From: Cristatella mucedo
Lineage: Eukaryota > Bryozoa > Phylactolaemata > Cristatellidae
Assembly (NCBI GenBank): GCA_009760855.2
Contig: WPIO01000048.1
Span: forward strand, 2,880,001-2,944,000
DNA length: 64,000 bases
Direction of reading: 5' to 3'
Both the position numbers and the translations under genes were made by a program. Positions 40,101-59,368 of the stretch are shown here, in pieces; the first letter of the stretch is position 1, and the number at the start of each line of letters is the position of its first letter. The notes beneath the pieces were generated by a model. It was not told the DNA's origin, searched no databases, and saw only the letters and a list, made by a program, of their open reading frames with translations.

Positions 40101-42702
40101 GCTTTAATTGGCTTGCATTTTTTTGATAGCAGCTCAGGCTAGCAGCCACATAGCCGTCTGGTTACAAAGTCTATTGCTTAATGCCCACTGGGTATGCTGC
40201 TCCTCGCGAAACCCTGAGCGACTGACAGACTCGTATTTCAGTACCGAGAGCAGGGTGCATTCCTTCTGGTGATGGGATTTTGTTAGTGTGACATGCAGCT
40301 AATGACTGGTGACACTAGGCCCTAGACTTAGTCTCGAGAATTTTGGAGCATTGCACGCAGGCATAATCGAAAAATGCTGGATTGGGCGAGCCCGAAGATG
40401 ATGAAGCAAGCTGTTAGTCTGCGATAGCAGAGGTTCTGTCGAGATGCAAATGAGATCACTATTTTTTTCTGGCTGTCTGAAACATGAAAGAACAAGAGGG
40501 GAGGAGTGCAGGGGAGCATGTACTCCATGGCATGCAGTCAGTTTCATTCAGAAGACTGCTTCTACAGCTTGCCAGCACGTCCGATCCCTATCTAAGATTA
40601 GGAGCTGTCTTCCGAGGTGGCTTGCAAACAATTTAACTAGCTCCTTAGTTCTGCCTCGGCTTGATTATTGTAATTCACTTTTGGCCGGGCTTTTGAAAAA
40701 AGCAGCTAGGCCACTGCAGATGGCTATGAATATGGCTGCAAGGCTAGTTTGCAAATCCCAGAGGTTTGACCACGTGTCTCCTTTGCTAAAAGAGCAAGGA
40801 TGACTGTCGGTTGAGCAACAGGCACAGAGCAAATTTCTTAACGCTGACCCACAAGGCCAGCCACGGCTTGGCTCCTCCATACCTAGCTGAACTACTGCAC
40901 CAGTTTCAGTCTCCTCGTGCTCTCAGTTCCTGTAAGGATAATAAATTAGCTGTTCCATTCCTTTGCTTAAGGACCGTTGGCGACAGAAGCTTTTGCTCTG
41001 CAGGTCCTAGACTGTGGAACTAGCTTTCACGGTTCTTATGCAACATCAATTACTATCCTGCTGCCGACTATGGCTCATCCTTTCCAGCGGTCCTGAACTG
41101 CTACTTCCATGCTGCTCATTACCTCAACTGCTCTCCTGACTCTGCTATGCTTTCCACTTTCTCTTTGCTGCCGAATGTGTACCGAAAGCCGCTTAGGCTG
41201 TGAGTGCACTATAGAAAACTCTCCCGTGAAACACCCACATAGTCTTTATGACTTTGTGCATTTACAGACGGAGATACACAGCATTGCATTAATATGGCCT
41301 CTGTCATCACCATTCCCAGTGCATCGTTGAAACTACACTTATTGGTGCTCCAAGTCTTTCACGGTGGTCGGATTTTACCAGCGATCAGTTGAATGAATAC
41401 CTATAGTCTAGCTTGACGCCTCCCCCTGTATGTTTGAACTGCATCCAATCTGAGCTAACAAATGCTGTCAGGGTAAAGAGTACATATAGGGACCGTTTGT
41501 TGATGACTAGCACCGGCTGCGTAACATCAAGTCCGAGCAAAAAATTACTAGCTGATTTAACAGCCTCATTTTGTAAAGCGACAGAGGAGCCTCGTAGGCT
41601 ATCACCACAGCTTGCAGTGGCAATAAAGGATCGCCCACGGCACGATTCGAACCAACGACCTCGGAACAGAGATCCGAGGTCGTGAAGAGCAACAGCCTTA
41701 CCTAGTGTGCCATCACGGCTCGCCGAACATTAAACACGGCTCTTCGCAGTGGATCCTCTCTTTGCAATGAATTCTCTCTCCGAGTTGTCGACCACAGTGA
41801 ACGCAATGATGGCACCCGATTGCAATTAAAATCATCCAGTTCAGGCATTGCCCCGATATTCGGTCTGGGCACGTATGTGGTCATGTGCAGACAACGCTTA
41901 AGCCCCGTGTTTAGAGCACGAGATTCGATATCAAAATATTGATATATCAAAATATTTGATATCGGAGTCTCGATATCGAAAGGCTTTGCTGACCACAGGA
42001 CCGTAAAACCAGAGGCTGTGCTATCGTCACTCACCGGACGTGGCAACAATTTTTTAATCTCTGTGCCACGGCCTTCAGTTGTGTTACATTTTCAAATTAC
42101 TCTTAAAAGACGATATTGGCAACCACAGCTCTTAAAAAGCTTATCGCATGCCATTACACTTACTCGTTTGAGGTGTTACTGATATTCGATTGTGGTTAGA
42201 ATCCTTCTTTATTCTCAATATGTATCAATGTTAGCATAACTATATCTTCCCTTCTAATATTGTAGGATGATTCGCCCAAGTAGTGCTTGTAGATCTTCAT
42301 AAAACTCCACTTAAGTTTGTCATCAATCATAGTAAGCTGTTCACTGCTGTGCAGCTCATACTGCCTTTAGAGGCCGAATGGAGAATGAAAGTAGAATTCC
42401 ATAATCGAATGCTGTGCCACACCCCACACTTGACTTCTGTGCGCTCTCTCACTCACTCCTGCACATTAGTGCTTGCAGCACTGCTAACCCTTGGATGGCC
42501 TAAGATATGGCGCTGGCCTACGCCAGAACTGACGTGGCTTTGCACCTTTTGCATGCTCACCCGGCTGCTCGCCACGAGGCTCTGCTGCAGCATGCCGGGG
42601 CCTCATGCCACGTGGTATTGCAGAGATCAGTCCTCGAGGCTCGACGCAGCCGCATTGCTCGCCCATCCGTTCATCATCACGCACACTTCCGTGAAAAAGT
42701 AG
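513..42702 (+). CDS. MAP3K19-like: Ankyrin-repeat MAP3K (MAP3K19/YSK4-like kinase), 5' partial, about 20 exons
   Basis: This is a multi-exon gene encoding a probable MAP kinase kinase kinase. Candidate exons joined in order give one open frame of 1,906 codons plus a TAG stop. Approximate residue layout from 513: ankyrin repeats 1-250; poly-Gln 287-310; Ser/Ala/Pro-rich linker 311-1630 with a basic block near 960-1040; kinase domain 1635-1900. The kinase has the Gly loop (GKGAFATV), the ATP lysine (IAVKQI), an alpha-C Glu (QEEVDLL), [22 protein letters not shown] and the [14 protein letters not shown] segment. The protein ends about 8 residues after the kinase fold. Known for the family: STE11 kinases phosphorylate MAP2Ks. 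The MAP3K19 assignment rests on motif-level resemblance. Vertebrate MAP3K19, as I recall it, has no ankyrin array, so this architecture is unusual. The start codon lies left of the window. Splice sites in the linker between 10.4 and 13.6 kb are the least certain. Confidence 0.85.
705..1584. other. Intron, no recognisable feature
   Basis: AT-rich intronic DNA. I see no coding signal, RNA gene or repeat family here. Confidence 0.5.
1585..1996 (+). mobile_element. LINE-B (CR1-like) 3' fragment
   Basis: Degraded 3' end of the second LINE family. It shares blocks with 40.9-41.2 kb and 59.95-60.2 kb: the 'ctagactgtggaactc' block, 'ctcctgctgcc', and the terminal 'gaaagccgcttagg' region. Frames are broken. 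Confidence 0.8.
2481..2641 (+). CDS. Gene 1 exon B: ankyrin repeat
   Basis: Acceptor TGCCTTGCAG at 2471-2480; donor CGCGC|GTAAGC. It starts in phase 0 and ends with two bases of a codon. It reads [23 protein letters not shown], then an unusually long loop and [10 protein letters not shown]. Exon A ends VVRALL, so A+B gives a normal repeat with no gap. The long insertion between the two helices is atypical for an ankyrin repeat. Confidence 0.85.
2642..4214. other. Intron, nothing assigned
   Basis: 1.57 kb intron with only short chance reading frames. No repeat family recognised. Confidence 0.5.
4215..4327 (+). CDS. Gene 1 exon C: ankyrin repeat
   Basis: Acceptor GGTTGTAG at 4207-4214; donor CTAG|GTAAGG. 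The first base completes GC|G (Ala), giving [22 protein letters not shown], a canonical ankyrin beta-hairpin and TPLH motif. It ends one base into a codon. Confidence 0.85.
4600..5309 (+). mobile_element. Old LINE-A-like copy, interrupted
   Basis: Fragments resembling the LINE-A reverse-transcriptase C-terminus, for example the 'gtctgcctactttcagc' block near 4647 and a 'catcaagcagcgaatcgattt' block near 5023, are heavily mutated. They are split by the opposite-strand LINE-A tail at 4723-4925. Confidence 0.6.
4723..4925 (-). mobile_element. LINE-A 3' end, reverse orientation
   Basis: Begins with the tail (AATAAT)n, followed by the complement of the LINE-A terminal hairpin ('gcgtcctcagagaactcaat') and 3'UTR. 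It is a short 5'-truncated insertion lying inside an older LINE copy. Confidence 0.8.
5310..5460 (+). mobile_element. SINE-1
   Basis: tRNA-like head with box A 'tggtccagtggttaag' and box B-like 'gggctcgagccc'. It is followed by the tail 'agagattaggttctcttggggcgc' (hairpin half-sites AGAGATT and GTTCTCT) and a TA-rich end. Other copies are at about 7.1, 9.1, 47.3, 47.6, 49.1, 49.5, 50.8, 54.5 and 55.9 kb. Confidence 0.8.
5543..5703 (-). mobile_element. SINE-2
   Basis: Second tRNA-like SINE, read on the minus strand. It has a box B-like 'ggattcaaatcc' (complement) and a body 'ggcaataaaggat' related to the copies at 7.7, 30.2, 41.6 and 52.8 kb. It ends with the 'cagctgatt...cagcc' type tail. 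Confidence 0.7.
5815..5958. repeat. Minisatellite, about 4 units of 36-40 bp
   Basis: Tandem units built on 'gatcatcatttctaac' plus 'gtgagccagtgcaga', with increasing divergence to the right. The array stops about 17 bp before the exon D acceptor. Confidence 0.85.
5976..6115 (+). CDS. Gene 1 exon D: ankyrin repeat
   Basis: Acceptor CGTTGTAG; donor TTTCG|GTGAGT. Two leading bases complete G|AG (Glu) from exon C. It reads [20 protein letters not shown] then [22 protein letters not shown]: two successive ankyrin motifs, ending in phase 0. The acceptor sits directly after a minisatellite. Confidence 0.85.
6116..7050. other. Intron, nothing assigned
   Basis: Intron D-E begins here. No repeat family or coding signal recognised before the SINE-1 at 7051. 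Confidence 0.4.
7051..7165 (-). mobile_element. SINE-1, reverse orientation
   Basis: Shows the complement of the shared 3' tail ('cctaatctctattcaggg') followed by 'gggctcgagccc' and 'accgtggtcggg'. The far (box A) end is degraded. It is preceded by a TA-rich tail. Confidence 0.75.
7345..7402. repeat. Short direct duplication
   Basis: A segment containing 'ttaatcatccttcatagaat' occurs twice, about 30 bp apart. Confidence 0.85.
7613..7779 (-). mobile_element. SINE-2, reverse orientation
   Basis: Contains 'gcagcagaagagccttaaag', 'ggcaataaagaatcgcccac', 'ggattcgaaaccacga' (box B complement) and 'tagtgcgccatcacgg' (box A complement). This is one of the better preserved copies. Confidence 0.8.
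7993..8180 (-). mobile_element. LINE-A 3' end, reverse orientation
   Basis: AATAAT-rich tail, then 'gagaacttaatctctttctagg' halves of the terminal hairpin and a degraded 3'UTR. Confidence 0.65.
8181..9004. other. Intron, nothing assigned
   Basis: No recognisable feature in this part of intron D-E. Confidence 0.4.
9005..9146 (-). mobile_element. SINE-1 (longer subtype), reverse orientation
   Basis: Carries the shared tail complement and 'gggctcgagcccacgatctc'. It also has an extra 'aaatacattcactttgac' block before box A, also seen at 47.6, 49.1 and 55.8 kb, which marks a second SINE-1 subtype. Confidence 0.75.
9255..9450 (-). mobile_element. LINE-A 3' end, reverse orientation
   Basis: Tail (TAATAA)n, complement of the terminal hairpin and the 3'UTR including 'gtgacatgccagggtcagca'. 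Resembles the tail of the 24.5 kb copy. Confidence 0.8.
9600..10025 (+). mobile_element. Degraded LINE-A reverse-transcriptase C-terminus
   Basis: Matches the RT C-terminal/3' part of LINE-A ('acttctcaccgacctggactgg', 'aggtcccttcactctctttc', 'cccaaagcctagag', 'ccacatttagaaagaacg') with many frame breaks. It ends about 85 bp before exon E. Confidence 0.75.
10109..10438 (+). CDS. Gene 1 exon E: last ankyrin repeat and polyglutamine tract
   Basis: Acceptor TTTTGCCAG at 10100-10108, phase 0. It completes the repeat from exon D ([22 protein letters not shown], then [17 protein letters not shown]) and runs through a basic helix ([10 protein letters not shown]) into an Ala/Gly stretch and 24 consecutive CAG codons. 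The end is uncertain: GT dinucleotides at 10437, 10439, 10464 and 10467 are possible, with a stop at 10484. I chose 10438 because it keeps phase 0 with exon F. Confidence 0.75.
10361..10432 (+). repeat. (CAG)24 coding trinucleotide repeat
   Basis: 72 bp of uninterrupted CAG in the exon E frame, giving 24 Gln. There is no CAA interruption. Confidence 0.95.
10888..11011 (+). CDS. Gene 1 exon F: Ser/Gly-rich linker (boundaries tentative)
   Basis: Donor GCAGAG|GTGAGA at 11011/11012 is good and leaves one base of a codon, which exon G completes. The start after CCGTGCAG at 10887 is the choice that is phase-compatible with exon E. An alternative start after CTACCAG at 10820 would need a different upstream donor. 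It encodes [17 protein letters not shown] and a basic end. Confidence 0.5.
11400..11700 (+). mobile_element. Degraded LINE-B 3' fragment
   Basis: Contains mutated versions of LINE-B blocks: 'cgtggaacttacttccc', 'ctactaccg', and 'cttcctcgattgccctcctgac', comparable to 41.0-41.15 kb. Confidence 0.55.
12078..12212 (+). CDS. Gene 1 exon G: linker (tentative)
   Basis: Acceptor TTGTGAAG; donor ATTG|GTAGGG. Two leading bases complete the codon left by exon F, and it ends one base into a codon, as exon H requires. It encodes [20 protein letters not shown] then a Ser/Leu-rich stretch. There is no known domain; the support is phase fit, splice sites and composition. Confidence 0.5.
13127..13312 (+). 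CDS. Gene 1 exon H: linker
   Basis: Acceptor GCCGTTGCAG. The frame encodes [20 protein letters not shown] and onward to CDTIIVK. The donor AAAG|GTCAAG is weak, but both this and a second GT at 13319 leave the one-base phase that exon I needs. High third-position GC supports coding. Confidence 0.6.
13425..13520 (+). repeat. G-rich tract, possible G-quadruplex
   Basis: Runs of 3-7 G separated by short spacers (about 13454-13503) followed by a C run, between exons H and I. Confidence 0.6.
13641..13811 (+). CDS. Gene 1 exon I: linker
   Basis: Acceptor CGTGTAACAG; two leading bases complete a Gly codon with exon H. It encodes [20 protein letters not shown] and an acidic EDDDDAS end. The donor TCAA|GTACGC leaves one base, which with exon J forms AGC (Ser). 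A later GCAG|GTGGCA donor at 13837 would put exon J out of frame. Confidence 0.7.
13923..14035 (+). CDS. Gene 1 exon J: linker
   Basis: Acceptor GTCCTTGCAG; donor AATCT|GTAAGC. It encodes [20 protein letters not shown] and [13 protein letters not shown], ending in phase 0. Confidence 0.75.
14040..15435 (-). mobile_element. Old LINE-A-like copy, reverse orientation
   Basis: Starts with an AATAAT tail and hairpin complement and runs through a decayed 3'UTR into RT-coding sequence. Readable pieces on the minus strand include [18 protein letters not shown] near 15.3 kb, which corresponds to the RT 'GVPQGSxLGPxLF' motif. Many stops and frameshifts. It fills intron J-K. Confidence 0.75.
15987..16135 (+). 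repeat. Degenerate tandem repeat, about 28-bp unit
   Basis: Repeats of 'gggctaaatatgcctattagttt' type with variants ('gctagatatgcctactagtt', 'ggactaaatatgcatgcaagtt') five to six times, followed by a poly-C run. Confidence 0.75.
16148..16170. repeat. Poly-C run (23 bp)
   Basis: Uninterrupted C homopolymer about 120 bp upstream of exon K. Its length may be unreliable in an assembly. Confidence 0.9.
16291..17355 (+). CDS. Gene 1 exon K: large low-complexity linker exon
   Basis: Acceptor CTTTTCCTGCCAG; donor AAAACG|GTACGC. It is 355 codons, phase 0 to 0, with no stop. It begins [20 protein letters not shown] and is dominated by Ser, Ala, Gly, Thr and short acidic/basic patches. A short, more ordered patch ([19 protein letters not shown]) lies near 17110-17165. 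Probably disordered and rich in potential Ser/Pro phosphosites. No recognised domain. Confidence 0.8.
17356..18499. other. Intron, nothing firm
   Basis: No repeat family identified except a possible box B-like 'ggttcgactcc' near 17940, too decayed to assign. Confidence 0.4.
18500..18625 (+). mobile_element. SINE-2, degraded
   Basis: Contains 'ggtcttggctttgaaccagtc' (box B region) and a 3' part 'ctaaggctcgactgctgcta' then 'tctggctgtt', comparable to other SINE-2 copies read on plus. Confidence 0.5.
18640..19329. other. AT-rich intron, nothing assigned
   Basis: AT-rich DNA with an oligo-TA patch near 18770-18800. No coding or repeat assignment. Confidence 0.4.
19330..19925 (+). mobile_element. 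Old LINE-A subfamily fragment
   Basis: Reads through the RT catalytic region ([10 protein letters not shown], corresponding to the YADD box, at about 19337) to the C-terminal region, with frame breaks. Much more diverged than the copies that follow. Confidence 0.75.
19920..20947 (+). mobile_element. LINE-A, 5'-truncated, with internal duplication
   Basis: RT C-terminal ORF (about 194 codons from 20002), 3'UTR, terminal hairpin and an (ATT)n tail ending about 20947. A block of about 74 bp at 19920-19993 is repeated at 20140-20213. One frame break near 20565 distinguishes it from the downstream copy. Confidence 0.9.
20948..21677 (+). mobile_element. LINE-A, 5'-truncated, starting in the tail of the previous copy
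   Basis: Begins exactly at the end of the upstream (ATT)n tail and covers the last 160 RT codons ([20 protein letters not shown] onwards), 3'UTR and its own (ATT)n tail at about 21653-21677. It is nearly identical to the 20.2-20.9 kb copy. Confidence 0.9.
21678..22175 (+). mobile_element. Third LINE-A-related 3' fragment (older)
   Basis: Starts at the preceding (ATT)n tail with 'tttaggtcccttaattt' and runs through RT-end blocks to 'agttctcttagggtggtatacacatg' and a degenerate ATT tail. More diverged than its two neighbours. Confidence 0.85.
22453..22954 (+). CDS. Gene 1 exon L: linker with basic Lys/Arg block
   Basis: Donor ATTTCAG|GTAACC leaves one base, completed by exon M to a Gly codon. 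The start at 22453 (after GACGCGAG) is phase 0 and fits exon K. The better-looking acceptor CACTGTCAG at 22444 would need a different upstream phase. It encodes [20 protein letters not shown], then a Lys/Arg-rich run with [22 protein letters not shown] and [13 protein letters not shown]. The composition resembles a nuclear-localisation or nucleic-acid-binding tail. Confidence 0.75.
23015..23158 (+). mobile_element. SINE-2, partial
   Basis: Contains 'aggtcgtcggttcgagtcgtg' (box B region) and the 3' part 'tcttctgccgctatgcaaat' plus 'gtttgatcag'. Lies just after exon L. Confidence 0.6.
23217..23243. repeat. (GTAT)n microsatellite
   Basis: About 27 bp of perfect tetranucleotide repeat. Confidence 0.9.
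23245..24115. repeat. Two diverged direct copies of an unknown element
   Basis: About 23252-23365 and 23985-24110 share an ordered series of blocks: 'ggct(c/t)cacta(c/t)tagagttgcc', 'gatctcggt', 'atggtctg' and 'atttgcaggta'-like. The intervening sequence is unassigned. Confidence 0.6.
24300..24542 (+). mobile_element. LINE-A 3'UTR fragment truncated at its 3' end
   Basis: Plus-strand LINE-A sequence from the RT end ('cccaaagcctggagctcact') through the 3'UTR to 'aaccatgttattc'. There it abuts the tail of the minus-strand LINE-A instead of continuing to its own hairpin. Confidence 0.8.
24543..27960 (-). mobile_element. LINE-A, nearly full-length but inactive copy (endonuclease + reverse transcriptase)
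   Basis: The longest LINE copy, read on minus. The 5' end is near 27.9 kb. An apurinic-endonuclease-like domain (motifs [32 protein letters not shown]) lies at about 27.65-26.9 kb. A linker with a Lys-rich region follows, then the RT, the RT C-terminal region, 3'UTR, hairpin and an (ATT)n tail at 24543-24571. The RT is broken by a frameshift near 26.2 kb at an A-run and another near 25.5 kb, and the catalytic box reads YAGD instead of YADD. RT style and microsatellite tail are CR1/L2-like. No separate ORF1 is recognised upstream. Confidence 0.9.
28100..29485 (-). mobile_element. LINE-B (CR1-like), 5'-truncated
   Basis: On minus: RT fragments [32 protein letters not shown] and an intact catalytic YVDDTQLYL (near 29.13 kb), then [19 protein letters not shown]. 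After breaks, the C-terminal [17 protein letters not shown] and [12 protein letters not shown] follow. The 3' end near 28100 matches the right edge of the window (63.35 kb). Frames are disrupted around 28.65-28.95 and 29.2-29.35 kb. Confidence 0.85.
29486..29720 (+). mobile_element. LINE-A-like 3'UTR/tail fragments
   Basis: Has 'gcatgctgccactaaccattcgatcgtgcttcctttgcagc' style 3'UTR blocks and 'agaagagattgagttgtctg', the hairpin segment, with a second partial tail ending 'ttattattattattg' near 29720. Confidence 0.55.
30108..30300 (-). mobile_element. SINE-2 with internal inverted duplication
   Basis: Minus-strand SINE-2 in which the 'gggcaat...gcccac' segment appears twice in opposite orientation (about 30173-30223), making a short palindrome inside the element. 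Confidence 0.7.
30666..32074 (+). CDS. Gene 1 exon M: largest linker exon
   Basis: Acceptor CTCTTTGCAG; two leading bases complete Gly with exon L. The donor AACCGA|GTAGGT ends in phase 0. The 469-codon body is open throughout. It starts [20 protein letters not shown] and has a charged helical patch ([19 protein letters not shown]). Ser/Ala/Asp-rich sequence follows, with (AAC/AGC) Asn-Ser runs near 31570-31620 and a Pro/Arg-rich end. No known domain. The ATG at 30692 is internal, not the gene start. Confidence 0.85.
32075..35820. other. Long intron M-N with a diverged direct repeat
   Basis: Two copies of an unknown sequence, about 32640-33000 and 33825-34110, share several blocks in order: 'agacatgct(c/g)c', '(a)aaagtttgat/ttttgggatatg', 'gccgct...ctttgc', and 'gatg(c/a)cttcttc'. 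The rest is unassigned, with a small (ACTAGT)n array at 34859-34880. Confidence 0.5.
35821..35946 (+). CDS. Gene 1 exon N: linker
   Basis: Acceptor TTTTTTTTCTAG; donor AGTCGC|GTACGT. It is 42 codons, phase 0 to 0, reading [20 protein letters not shown], then [18 protein letters not shown]. Confidence 0.8.
36059..36241 (+). CDS. Gene 1 exon O: start of kinase domain (Gly loop)
   Basis: Acceptor TATTTTCTCAAG; donor GCCACG|GTGAGT, phase 0 to 0. After an Arg/Ser-rich stretch ([17 protein letters not shown]) it reads [17 protein letters not shown]: the GxGxF of the ATP-binding loop, with V supplied by exon P. Confidence 0.9.
36491..36642 (+). CDS. Gene 1 exon P: kinase subdomains I-III
   Basis: Acceptor GGGTTGCAG; donor GTCGG|GTATGG, ending two bases into a Gly codon. 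It reads [20 protein letters not shown] with the ATP-anchoring Lys in IAVK, then [20 protein letters not shown] with the alpha-C Glu. Confidence 0.92.
36755..36934 (+). CDS. Gene 1 exon Q: kinase hinge to catalytic loop
   Basis: Acceptor CTCTTTAAG; one leading base completes Gly. It reads [40 protein letters not shown] and [12 protein letters not shown]. It ends two bases into the Arg of HRD (donor ACAG|GTGAAT). Confidence 0.92.
37142..37173. repeat. (GT)n microsatellite
   Basis: About 16 GT units in intron Q-R, followed by degenerate GT/TGCA-rich sequence to about 37260. Confidence 0.9.
37283..37402 (+). mobile_element. LINE-A fragment
   Basis: Short piece of the RT C-terminal region ('ctagacgaccacaccagctc', 'gtctactttcagctatgtaa', 'gcttagacagggatact'). 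Confidence 0.75.
37403..39243. other. Intron Q-R remainder, possible unknown repeat
   Basis: No family assigned. The stretch 37600-37800 and 61090-61300 share loosely ordered blocks ('aatcaaagctgtagc', 'agcctgg/ggtagcc', 'gactcccgaggcttgtcgg' against 'gactcgtcgg'), suggesting a diverged repeat. A poly-G run sits at about 38310-38322. Confidence 0.35.
39244..39486 (+). CDS. Gene 1 exon R: kinase catalytic and activation segments
   Basis: Acceptor TTCTTTGTAAG; the first base completes the HRD Arg. It reads [20 protein letters not shown] with DFG, then [29 protein letters not shown] and [20 protein letters not shown]. All catalytic residues (HRD, DFG, APE) are intact. The donor CCGTG|GTGAGT splits a Trp codon. 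Confidence 0.95.
39842..39958 (+). CDS. Gene 1 exon S: kinase C-lobe
   Basis: Acceptor CTATTTTTCAG; the first base completes Trp. It reads [20 protein letters not shown] and [13 protein letters not shown], as in MAP3K C-lobes. The donor ACACG|GTATGT splits an Arg codon. Confidence 0.92.
39959..40554. other. Intron S-T, nothing assigned
   Basis: No recognisable feature before the LINE-B copy. Confidence 0.4.
40555..41290 (+). mobile_element. LINE-B, 5'-truncated, plus orientation
   Basis: RT C-terminal region ([31 protein letters not shown], then [17 protein letters not shown] and GPRLWN) with two frame breaks, followed by the family 3'UTR to 'acagacggagataca'. Confidence 0.85.
41548..41735 (-). 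mobile_element. SINE-2, reverse orientation
   Basis: A well preserved copy: 'gcgacagaggagcct', 'ggcaataaaggatcgcccac', 'cacgattcgaaccaacga' (box B complement), a local 'cctcggaac...gatccgagg' stem, and 'tagtgtgccatcacggc' (box A complement). Confidence 0.85.
41926..41985. repeat. AT-rich palindromic segment
   Basis: Repeated 'gatatc' and 'caaaatatt' motifs in both orientations form an imperfect inverted repeat. Confidence 0.6.
42624..42702 (+). CDS. Gene 1 last exon T: kinase end and stop
   Basis: Acceptor GTATTGCAG. The first base completes Arg, then [17 protein letters not shown] (the subdomain XI pattern), a short THTSVKK tail and TAG at 42700-42702. Confidence 0.9.
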
Positions 42703-43094
42703 CCGTCGACGACTCGTGGCCGACTGACGTTATGCAACGACGAGACTTTTTTATGTAGCGCCCATATCTATGCAAGACATGTGACAGGCATCTCTGTTGG
42801 CTGCAAGTGCGGCAGTTACCCTAGTAACGTCTTGCCGTGTGGCTGTCGTGCATGCCAGATCCTGCGAGTGCCAAAATTAACCGTGCGGGACTGTGCGGTG
42901 TCAATGCATTACGTGCGAATACACGTGCCCATTTTGGCTTTTTTTGTTTGTGCCAGTTTGATCGCTGAAGCTCCCGCCTAGTTTTCGCGGCCATGTTCGA
43001 CAGCGTTTTTTGAGTAGCTGGCACAGCGGTCGCATGCTACTGACTGCAGCCGTGCCTGTATTTATTGTTGTTGCTCATGCCTCTGCTGCATGCT

Positions 43095-43234
<140 letters not shown>

Positions 43235-43449
43235 ACTTCCTTTCTGTTTCTGGTGACACACATTGGAACGTGCTTTGCTATTTGTGCTATATTCATCCAG
43301 GTTTTACTGGTTCTGCTTGTTTTGTTTTGTTTTTATTACCAAAGGGGCTTCCTGGGCCTATCTAATACACGATGCCTCACGAGCGTGCACACACGTGTGT
43401 GAGCGTGTGGGTTCATGTACACAGCATTGTGGATGAAGTGGTTGTTACT

Positions 43450-43455
43450 AATAAA
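43450..43455 (+). terminator. Candidate polyadenylation signal AATAAA of gene 1
   Basis: The first clear AATAAA noted on plus after the stop, about 750 nt downstream. It is followed by T/GT-rich sequence. Inferred only. Confidence 0.45.
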
Positions 43456-44031
43456 ATTGTTCAGCTATGTCTACGAGTGGAGTTGCTGTTATCCCTGCGA
43501 TGGCTTTAATATTTCTTTCAACAGCGATGAGCAATCATCAACATGTATGATTTAGAAACTCAGTTCCGAGCTCTGCCAGTAGAAGACAGTTTTAGTTTTC
43601 TTACTTTGCTAAATAATTACTAAGCTTGTAAAGGGAGCTTTGTTACACATGCTAGACAGGAAGTAGCTACAGCAAACAGTGTCTTTTTCCGAAACTGAGA
43701 AGCAGATGACCGATGTAGAACGATTCCAGCTCCTTCATCCAGTGCTGCTTTCGGCACTGGCTTGACTCTTGAGTGGTTTCACACTTGCGAGAGTGAAATT
43801 GTTATTCGCTCACATCGTTTTGCTTGCTTTTCATGTATCGGAGAGATGCTGAACGGACTCGCAGGATAACCGAGCCCGTGATTCACGGATACTTTGCGAA
43901 CCGGACAGCTCGCAGCTGTCACAGCGCTGTGACGTTGTCAGTAAGGCTGATGTTATAGAGACTTGTGCAGGCAGTGAGCTGGTCTGCTTCCACACCTCAG
44001 CACCAGGGTGGCCGTCGAAGGGCTGCAAGTT

Positions 44032-44033
<2 letters not shown>

Positions 44034-44064
<31 letters not shown>

Positions 44065-44083
44065 AGGAGAGAGAGAGAGAGAG
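44034..44083. repeat. (CT)n-(GA)n perfect inverted repeat
   Basis: A CT run is followed by CGAG and then a GA run, so the two arms are self-complementary and can form a hairpin. It lies between the two convergent genes. Confidence 0.9.
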
Positions 44084-44097
44084 CTTCACAGGCACAG

Positions 44098-44103
44098 TTT
44101 ATT
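44098..44103 (-). terminator. Candidate polyadenylation signal of gene 2 (ENTPD)
   Basis: TTTATT on plus equals AATAAA on minus, about 930 nt past the ENTPD stop codon. The two genes' candidate signals are about 640 bp apart. Confidence 0.45.
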
Positions 44104-44697
44104 TTTCAGAATCTATCCTCTATGCAGCATGAGACAAGCAGCCACAACATAATAAGAATAATAATACTCATAATAATCTAAAGCCACACCGCCCCCGACT
44201 CATTTACTAGCAATGTGCAGCCTTGTGCTGACCGTGTGCTGCGACTGGCCACAGCCGTAAGCCGAGTGCCTGCCTTGCAGGCAAACGGGTTGCTGAACCT
44301 GCAAGCTCCCATACATGCACCTGACCGAGGTCGTCTGTGCATGTGCACAGTTGAGCACACCGGTTGTGCACGCAGAGGCCTATGCGGCAGCAGGATGCTC
44401 GGGCACTAGAAGTACTTCCCTAAATACGACGAAGCTCGTGGACGCTAGCGAAGTGAGATAGGTAGCGAGATATAGCACATCCAAAAGCAGTGATGTATCT
44501 TCGTTGTCACTGCTTTTAGATGCGATCACCGGATGCATCTTTCTTGTCCGTCTGCAGACGATGCGCTCTCGTCTATTCGAAATTTCAATGGCACACTCGA
44601 CTGCAATCGCGTCAAAACAGTAAAAAAAAGCAACACGGCAGTTGGTGCCGCTTGGTTGGCCGATGCCGTGACTGGGTGCACACTGGCAGGCGGCAGA

Positions 44698-44717
44698 CTC
44701 TCTCTCTCTCCCCCCCC

Positions 44718-44791
<74 letters not shown>
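44698..44791. repeat. (CT)n microsatellite with C interruptions
   Basis: Near-continuous CT dinucleotides with one C-rich interruption. A short AGC/CAG run lies at 44879-44899. Confidence 0.95.
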
Positions 44792-44795
<4 letters not shown>

Positions 44796-45030
44796 GACAG
44801 CTTCGACAGTGCCCTGCATTTCATCGATGCATTTTCTCCGAATTTCGACGACCCGGCTGCGGCTGTGAGTAGAAGGCGGCAGCAGCAGCAGTAGCAGCAG
44901 GGGGGGCTGCCTCGGCTAGGCACGCCCCCGGTCGAGGCGCTTGGGGAGTGCCTCCTGCCGACGACGGTGACGACGACGACTGGTGCCTTGCCATCGTCTC
45001 GCCTGCTGTGCCGGCTGCCGCCGCTGGCCG

Positions 45031-59368
<14,338 letters not shown>

